From assembly GCA_964637165.1 (NCBI GenBank), contig CAZWVI010000009.1:20867-84866 (forward strand): a stretch of DNA of 64,000 bases. Reading direction: 5' to 3'. A program made the position numbers and the translations under genes. The DNA is from CAZWVI01 sp964637165 (lineage in GTDB: Bacteria > Planctomycetota > UBA1135). This document shows, one piece after another, positions 59,501 through 64,000 of the stretch. The notes under the pieces were generated by a model. It made no database searches, had not been told where the DNA came from, and saw nothing but the letters and a program-made list of their open reading frames with translations. Position 1 is the first letter of the stretch, and each line of letters starts with the position of its first letter.

Positions 59501-60035
59501 CATAAAACACAGGTTCCGAGGGTGGGTTAGGTGTAAAAAACTGCCGCTCAATACCGGCACTCAACAAGCGACCATCTAAATCTCGTAAAACCGAAGCGCT
59601 CCAAGATGTCGCAGTCGGCAGGCTCAAAGTATATTGATGACCTCCGGGCAAAAGCCCTGCATCAGAAAAATCATTCTCCGTGGGGCAGTATGGTTGAAAT
59701 TCCACAATGCGTCCCTCGCCGTAACTCGGCAGTGAAAAACTCCCAGTCACAGGCCGACCGGTTACTCCACTAGATACTCCACTCATTTGAACAGAGGAGA
59801 AGCCCAATGAACTGGGATCTATTGGGCGATTTAATTCAATTTGAATCGGCCGATTAATTGGCCACACCGATCCTGGGACAAGATTTGTAGCCACTACCAC
59901 GAAATCCCCCACCTGGGCTGGAGCTGGTGAATTACTAGAACCAAAACATGCCAGACTATTCAGCAAAATCACCAAAACCGCTAACCCTCTTAGGGAAAGC
60001 ATTTTAGGAAAGTTTGATTGTTGCTTAGTGGACAT
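56505..60035 (-). CDS. Giant Gly-rich lipoprotein with Ig-like N-terminal region
   Basis: About 1176 residues from the ATG at 60035. The signal peptide has a lipobox, LLNSLAC. The N-terminal third holds SbsA-type (Big_5) Ig-like repeats: LVPGSVWPINRPIQIELNRPID, GRIVEFQPYCP and IVINFDQAIGIEQSN. The middle has parallel-beta-helix-like strands (IYAQGDVTIDGDLNASG) and many Gly-rich loops (GGGLGGASS, VGGGGGGTFA, PGGGGGGQMM). The C-terminal part is a beta-sandwich that ends VPFTW. It is likely a cell-surface or outer-membrane-anchored structural protein. No enzyme motif is seen. It stands alone, convergent with rnpB and divergent from merR. Confidence 0.82.
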   Translation of the reverse strand: MSTKQQSNFPKMLSLRGLAVLVILLNSLACFGSSNSPAPAQVGDFVVVATNLVPGSVWPINRPIQIELNRPIDPSSLGFSSVQMSGVSSGVTGRPVTGSFSLPSYGEGRIVEFQPYCPTENDFSDAGLLPGGHQYTLSLPTATSWSASVLRDLDGRLLSAGIERQFFTPNPPSEPVFYDQNPNPPTVLSINWPIGLNLFTNPDLPIVINFDQAIGIEQSNLSAERVQIFYSDQTISSGQQITFTEQLPGTLYLIKNCSVTGAELGYQVHGILPPDRQLLLKIDNRFEDIGGQQFGLDWQSTPHNLPSLTSYYGDALLGWLESQAAVDEINEQFVDSSLLDPNADLPFPPAKVEFGVLSASFDYAGQFVSEDTDFYWDGQMEVSTDGRYSLYDSNNRAFLMDNGTIYVDDFTITEGSFIRFRGSNPLIIYAQGDVTIDGDLNASGNPSIHPTSLNTPQFPEGPINGECGGGLGGASSQEGLKETLRGQSGDGAFGWIGMGGEGGEGGFQQEQGVGGLGAVLGHVIVGGGGGGTFAMTPNYSIWHKPWDFDQKPAGADNVGPDHIPDKNPYWPDGVWRDPATVSNLDLPIFGGESGNRGSSLDAISELDPYSPPQTAHGIYGMEDQSPDFVDPPDIDGSWDPPWNTPDKPFDDGHPTNGPDPGRAGPTIFDGDTNTQNDFWGRRLNNDGTVTVGELMAPWAGAGGGGSGDSQLIPRPVDQATGALLPLVDSFPVRPFPPSTGIYRKGAPGGGGGGQMMIMAIGRITLGDSAKVRVNGGIGRGGEGTIGTTGQISGSGAGSGGHLIIHSATGLDLSAIDIGTAANAGELPLLNSRSILQAFGGRRGWAAGLLADVWGTTQPDGNGDLMIGRGGAGGNGIVQIHLPDPGNDIDWPLGAATAIDAYLHDFDPANPIDMNRLEEILDKLASPKPYALLPFFAANSQAQSKWIDTGAARLREPTGSVGPWPKYSLGLNSFRGIDSNGDVLVDNESVIPLGTVAEGIYGSANFSVANVTIPNASQVFSQALHFLRTSNLLLGFDILPDSSNQLSTYEIVSADYDATSDLLTLATELNDGSPLSALVADEPWSIQAKYFRIDTQGIKGHLPNSSGIRFEFQGTSDPADPSATIPSPGDWTATLTNLQGLRFVRWRATFDIDAGDEGVTLGSPLPGVDYIKVPFTW

Positions 60036-60102
60036 TTTTAAGGGCACCCCAGAGGACCTTATTACTCATCATATTGTAGACATAAACCTGATTTGGGGAA
60101 TA

Positions 60103-60144
60103 TTGACTGCCAGTTGACGCAAACTGGCAGTAATGTGTTAGTAT
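60103..60144 (+). promoter_or_regulatory. MerR-type promoter with 19-bp spacer and inverted-repeat operator
   Basis: TTGACG (60114-60119), a 19-base spacer and TAGTAT (60139-60144) form the over-long promoter typical of MerR-activated genes. A perfect 10-bp inverted repeat, ACTGCCAGTT (60106-60115) and AACTGGCAGT (60122-60131), covers the -35 and the left spacer. The -10 ends 6 bases before the merR ATG, so the message is leaderless. Confidence 0.75.
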
Positions 60145-60150
60145 TGCCTT

Positions 60151-60522
60151 ATGGAGGATCAGGTAGACATCGCCCAATTGGCCCAGTTGAGTGGGCTTAG
60201 CAGTCGGACCATTCGCTACTACGGCGAACTTGGGCTAGTCGCTCCATCTGGTCGTGGACCTGGAGGCCGCCGCCTCTACGACCAAGACGCCCGCGAAAGA
60301 CTGGCCTTCATTTCCCGGTTGAAGCACCTTGGCCTTAGCCTCGAAGGAATCGGTGAACTTAATCACAGTTTTGAACGCGGAGCCACTCCGGCCATGCTCG
60401 ACAAATTAGAAAACTTGCTTAACCAGCAACTTAAGGAAGTCGAAATACGCCGCCAAGAATTAAGCACTCTTGAGCAAGATTTAAATCAATACCTTGAGCA
60501 CATCAAAAACAAACAGCACTAA
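60151..60522 (+). CDS. MerR-family transcriptional regulator
   Basis: 123 residues. The N-terminal winged helix is DIAQLAQLSGLSSRTIRYYGELGLVAPSGRGPGGRRLYDQDARERLAFI (about 5-55), followed by a coiled-coil dimer helix (about 80-120). The effector domain is tiny and without Cys, so it is not a metal sensor of the MerR/ZntR kind. Small regulators of this type adjacent to acyl-CoA mutase or fatty-acid genes often respond to acyl-CoA metabolism; here it lies directly before icmF, overlapping it by 29 bases. It probably controls its own promoter and icmF. Confidence 0.92.
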   Translation: MEDQVDIAQLAQLSGLSSRTIRYYGELGLVAPSGRGPGGRRLYDQDARERLAFISRLKHLGLSLEGIGELNHSFERGATPAMLDKLENLLNQQLKEVEIRRQELSTLEQDLNQYLEHIKNKQH

Positions 60523-63500
60523 GCCCGACCTCACGCAAGCGGTCAGCCCCACCACTCAACTGCGATTTGTAACTGCAGCGTCTTTGTTTGATGGGCACGA
60601 TGCCGCCATCAATATCATGCGCCGAGTATTGCAACGCCAAGGAGTTGAAGTTATTCATCTCGGACATAATCGTTCGGTTGAGTCGATTGTCGAAGCGGCG
60701 ATTGAAGAAGACGCTCATGCAATTGCAGTTAGCTCTTACCAAGGAGGCCACGTTGAGTTCTTCAAGTACATGGTTGAGCTATTGAACCAACGAGGTGGCG
60801 GCGAAATAAAAGTTTTTGCTGGTGGCGGTGGAACCATTACCGACGATGAGGCTTCTGAATTGCACGAAGCTGGAGTTTGCAAAATTTACTCGGTCGAAGA
60901 TGGTCGCAGGCTAGGTCTTGATGGAATGATTAACGATATGTGTGAGCGTGCTGAGCGTTCATTGGTATCCGAAGATTCCGAAATACCAGAGGGGCTTTAT
61001 CAAAAAAATACGGCTGATGTTGCTAAGGCAATTTCCATTGTTGAATATTTACAAACTACAAATCAAGAAAAACTAACACGGGTGCGCAATGAAATAAGTG
61101 CCAAATTGACTGAAGATGCCCCGCTTGTTGTTGGCATTACCGGCACTGGTGGAGCGGGCAAATCCTCACTCACTGACGAATTAGTTCGACGAGTTCGGAC
61201 TAATTTTCCTCAGCGCACAGTTGCGGTTCTTTCTGTTGATCCAAGTCGGCGGCGAACTGGAGGCGCACTGCTTGGTGACCGCATTCGCATGAACGCGGTA
61301 AATGGAGAAAATATTTACATGCGCTCGATGGCAACTCGACGCGCCCATCTTGCGACCGCCGGTGCAGTGAGCGACAGTTTGCTCGCTTTGCGCGCGGCAA
61401 ATTATGATTTAGTTATTTTAGAAACTGCTGGGATTGGCCAATCAGATTCGGAGGTTGTTGATTTGTGCGATTATTCGCTATACGTGATGACTCCCGAATT
61501 CGGCGCGCCATCGCAATTAGAAAAAATTGATATGCTCGATTTTGCCGATTGCATTGCCATAAATAAAGCAGACAAACGCGGTGCTGAAGATGCATTAAGA
61601 GATGTGCGCAAACAGGTGCAGCGCAACAAAGAACTTTTTGAAATGCCGCCCGAACAGATGCCAGTTTTCCTGACAGCAGCCAATCGTTTTGCTGACCAGG
61701 GAGTGGACAAACTTTGGGAACACATTGCCACCCGTTTAGATGAAAAATGTACGCGCAAGTGGATTTCCCAAAGGGTTGCTCACGGTGGTGAAAAAATAGC
61801 TGGTGTCATTCCTCCTGAACGCACACGTTACCTCTCTGAAATCGCGGAATCAGTACGCGGCTATCGACGGAAAACTGAACGTCAATCTGAGATTGCGGCG
61901 CGCGCCGATGGGCTCGCCCGCACCTTGCGCGAATTTGGCGATGAGGTACCGGCAGTTGACCAAAACTATTCTCCAGAAGATTTGCTTTCTCAAGATTGCG
62001 ACCCTGGAGTGCTCCTATTGCGTCAGCGCTACCACGAATTAGTTAATGAACTTTCACCTAACCTTCGCAAACAACTTAGTGAGTGGGCGCAAACCAAAGG
62101 TGCCTACACTGAAGACGACTTCACTTACGAAGTGCGTGGCCGAGAACTAAAAGTTCCTGCACAAGTTGAAACATTGAGCGGCAGCAAGATTCCGAAGGTT
62201 GCACTCCCGCAAAGTAAGGACTGGGGTGAGTTGGCCAAGTGGTTTGGCCTTGAAAACCTCCCGGGGAAATTCCCCTACACCAGTGGCGTGTTCCCCTTCA
62301 AGCGTACCGGCGAGGATCCAACCCGAATGTTTGCTGGCGAAGGCACTGCCGAACGCACCAACCGCCGCTTCCACTATGTCTCTCAAGGCCAAGCTGCGGC
62401 GCGGCTTTCAACTGCATTTGATTCGGTAACTCTTTATGGGCAGGACCCCGACCAACGACCTGACATCTACGGCAAGATTGGGAATTCAGGGGTTTCAATT
62501 TGCTCATTGGACGACGCCAAACGACTTTATTCAGGATTTGATTTGTGTTCGCCAAGCACTTCGGTGTCCATGACTATTAATGGTCCAGCACCGATGATGT
62601 TGGCTTTCTTTCTAAATACTGCTGTTGACCAAGCTGTAGAAATACGCCTCAAAGAAACTAATCGATGGGAAGATGCGCAAATTAAAATTGCCAAACTTTG
62701 TAGTGGCGAGCAACCGCAATACCGCGGTGAATTACCAGTTGGACATGACGGAAGTGGTCTAGGTTTACTTGGTGTTAGCGGCGATGAACTGTTGCCAAGC
62801 GAAGAATATCAAGAACTTCGTGAGCAAGTTTTGAAAAATGTTCGCGGCACCATACAGGCTGACATTCTAAAGGAAGACCAAGCGCAAAACACTTGCATCT
62901 TTAGTACTGAGTTTGCGCTAAAGATGATGGGCGACATTCAAGAGTGGTTCGTGGAGAGCGGCGTTCGCAACTTTTATTCAGTATCAATTTCTGGATACCA
63001 CATTGCTGAAGCCGGAGCCAACCCGCTAAGTCAATTGGCATTTACTTTGGCCAATGGTTTCACCTATGTTGAGTACTACCGGTCACGCGGCTTAGACATC
63101 AACTCCTTTGCTCCCAATCTTTCATTCTTCTTTAGCAACGGCCTCGATGCTGAGTATTCGGTAATTGGACGAGTTGCCCGACGGATTTGGGCAGTGGCGA
63201 TGCGCGATTGCTATCAAGCTGATGAACGTTCGCAAAAGCTCAAGTACCACATTCAGACAAGTGGTCGCTCCTTGCATGCGCAAGAAATCGACTTCAATGA
63301 CATCCGTACTACCCTGCAAGCCCTCTATGCAATTAATGACAATTGCCAAAGTTTGCACACTAATGCATTTGACGAAGCTATTACAACTCCGACCGAAGCT
63401 TCGGTGCGGCGCGCACTAGCTATTCAAATGATTATCAATCGCGAGCTTGGCCTAGCCAGAAACGAGAACCCTCTTCAAGGCGCTTTCATTATCGATCTAC

Positions 63501-63946
63501 TTACAGACCTTGTTGAAGAATCGATAATGCAGGATTTTGATCGACTTACTGAACGCGGTGGAGTACTTGGTGCCATGGAGACCATGTACCAACGTGGCCG
63601 CATTCAAGAAGAGAGTCTGCATTACGAAACACTAAAGCACTCAGGGGATTTGCCAATCGTTGGTGTGAACACTTTTCTAAATCCACACGCTGAAACCGGA
63701 AAAGTTACCGAGACCGAACTAATCCGCTCAACCGACTCAGAAAAAGAATCGCAAGTGGAGCAGGTAAAGAAGGCACATGCAAAAAATCACAAAAAGACGG
63801 AAGATTCGTTGCAGCGACTGAAGCAGGTGGCGTTGAATGGCGGTAATATTTTTGCGGAGTTGATGGAGACGGCGCAGGTTTGCACTATGGGGCAGATTTC
63901 CCAGGCGCTTAATGAGGTAGGCGGGGAATACAGGCGTTCAATGTAG
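60494..63946 (+). CDS. icmF: Fused B12-dependent acyl-CoA mutase (IcmF type) with its G-protein chaperone
   Basis: 1150 residues in the IcmF order. The B12-binding domain (about 22-150) has SLFDGHDAAINIMRR, where DxH supplies the cobalt-binding His 35, and SSYQGGH. The MeaB-like GTPase (about 205-420) has Walker A GITGTGGAGKSS and NKAD as the base-specificity motif. The mutase TIM barrel (about 560-1140) follows. It interconverts isobutyryl- and n-butyryl-CoA and sometimes pivalyl-type esters; methylmalonyl-CoA is less likely with this fusion. The start is a TTG at 60494 within merR; no ATG follows before the B12 domain. The need for adenosylcobalamin links it to the riboswitch-controlled propeller gene. 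Confidence 0.93.
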   Translation: MSTSKTNSTKPDLTQAVSPTTQLRFVTAASLFDGHDAAINIMRRVLQRQGVEVIHLGHNRSVESIVEAAIEEDAHAIAVSSYQGGHVEFFKYMVELLNQRGGGEIKVFAGGGGTITDDEASELHEAGVCKIYSVEDGRRLGLDGMINDMCERAERSLVSEDSEIPEGLYQKNTADVAKAISIVEYLQTTNQEKLTRVRNEISAKLTEDAPLVVGITGTGGAGKSSLTDELVRRVRTNFPQRTVAVLSVDPSRRRTGGALLGDRIRMNAVNGENIYMRSMATRRAHLATAGAVSDSLLALRAANYDLVILETAGIGQSDSEVVDLCDYSLYVMTPEFGAPSQLEKIDMLDFADCIAINKADKRGAEDALRDVRKQVQRNKELFEMPPEQMPVFLTAANRFADQGVDKLWEHIATRLDEKCTRKWISQRVAHGGEKIAGVIPPERTRYLSEIAESVRGYRRKTERQSEIAARADGLARTLREFGDEVPAVDQNYSPEDLLSQDCDPGVLLLRQRYHELVNELSPNLRKQLSEWAQTKGAYTEDDFTYEVRGRELKVPAQVETLSGSKIPKVALPQSKDWGELAKWFGLENLPGKFPYTSGVFPFKRTGEDPTRMFAGEGTAERTNRRFHYVSQGQAAARLSTAFDSVTLYGQDPDQRPDIYGKIGNSGVSICSLDDAKRLYSGFDLCSPSTSVSMTINGPAPMMLAFFLNTAVDQAVEIRLKETNRWEDAQIKIAKLCSGEQPQYRGELPVGHDGSGLGLLGVSGDELLPSEEYQELREQVLKNVRGTIQADILKEDQAQNTCIFSTEFALKMMGDIQEWFVESGVRNFYSVSISGYHIAEAGANPLSQLAFTLANGFTYVEYYRSRGLDINSFAPNLSFFFSNGLDAEYSVIGRVARRIWAVAMRDCYQADERSQKLKYHIQTSGRSLHAQEIDFNDIRTTLQALYAINDNCQSLHTNAFDEAITTPTEASVRRALAIQMIINRELGLARNENPLQGAFIIDLLTDLVEESIMQDFDRLTERGGVLGAMETMYQRGRIQEESLHYETLKHSGDLPIVGVNTFLNPHAETGKVTETELIRSTDSEKESQVEQVKKAHAKNHKKTEDSLQRLKQVALNGGNIFAELMETAQVCTMGQISQALNEVGGEYRRSM

Positions 63947-63974
63947 ACTCTGACCCCACCAAGTGGGCACAGAG
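63945..63974. repeat. REP-like hairpin, copy 3
   Basis: TAGACTCTGACCCCA directly follows, and includes, the icmF stop TAG. CTCTG (63948-63952) pairs with CAGAG (63970-63974), and CCCAC (63955-63959) pairs with GTGGG (63963-63967), with a 2x2 internal loop. The 15-base left arm is identical to that of copy 2. Confidence 0.7.
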
Positions 63975-64000
63975 AAACAAGAAAAACCAAAAAAGGTGTA

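Noticed and set aside
60106..60131. Inverted repeat as a transcription terminator for the lipoprotein or icmF
   Set aside because: It lies upstream of both divergent genes and inside a promoter with 19-bp spacing, so an operator explains it better.
1..64000. CRISPR arrays, tRNA or rRNA genes, prophage and insertion sequences
   Set aside because: No regular spaced repeats, cloverleaf sequences, transposase or phage structural genes were seen on reading both strands.

Overview
The window comes from a Gram-negative-type bacterium of medium GC, and a marine, uncultured member of the Planctomycetota is my best guess. Supporting signs are an LPS/outer-membrane set (LpxA, BamD-like and LptE-like lipoproteins, a giant AsmA-like protein), a Ser/Thr kinase coupled to an ECF-like sigma factor, a secreted beta-propeller with a C-terminal sandwich domain, a lysine-tailed bacterial histone, and an IcmF-type fused B12 mutase. 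The phylum is inferred from gene content; there is no rRNA in the window. I see no phage genes, insertion sequences, CRISPR arrays or tRNAs.

Layout. (1) 86-15087, minus strand: one very tight operon of nine consecutive secreted amidohydrolase-fold genes (ten domains, because one gene is a double-domain fusion), followed by a BCP-type peroxiredoxin and a TrpD2/YbiB-like protein and closed by a clear intrinsic terminator. Only two of the ten domains keep the HxH metal motif and the other metal ligands, so most of the array looks like pseudoenzymes. This is the strongest candidate for an undescribed system. (2) 15105-17880, plus: lpxA and acs. (3) 17900-20113: two riboswitches in a row. A SAM (S-box clan) aptamer precedes a 129-residue orphan gene. 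A cobalamin aptamer precedes a secreted beta-propeller that may be a functional analogue of BtuG. (4) 20103-30455: kinase/sigma pair, methyltransferase, radical SAM protein, PepSY protein, leuB, a carbonic-anhydrase-like protein divergent from a secreted protein, a LeuD-LeuC fusion and an APH-fold kinase. (5) 30493-35684, minus: thiolase, crotonase, cyclophilin, cyclophilin-parvulin lipoprotein, thiolase. (6) 35746-37453: a CBS protein and hutI.

(7) 37515-48215, plus: a housekeeping run with a CorC/hemolysin-type protein, recO, bamD-like, lptE-like, ftsH, folP, the c-di-AMP operon cdaA-cdaR-glmM, and tsaB. (8) 48234-48652, minus: a small gene that joins an H1-like Lys/Ala tail to a histone fold, with its own terminator and a perfect 12-bp palindrome in its leader. 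(9) 48782-56461, plus: a secreted unknown, alr, the AsmA-like giant, manC, ruvX and the RNase P RNA. (10) 56505-64000: a 1177-residue Gly-rich lipoprotein, then a MerR regulator with a textbook 19-bp-spacer promoter, and icmF.

Two window-wide patterns stand out. Many first genes of transcription units have a TANNNT -10 box 5-7 bases (usually exactly 6) before the start codon and no Shine-Dalgarno sequence, which implies widespread leaderless mRNAs. A hairpin sharing the 11-mer CTCTGACCCCA occurs three times, each time at the end of a transcription unit.
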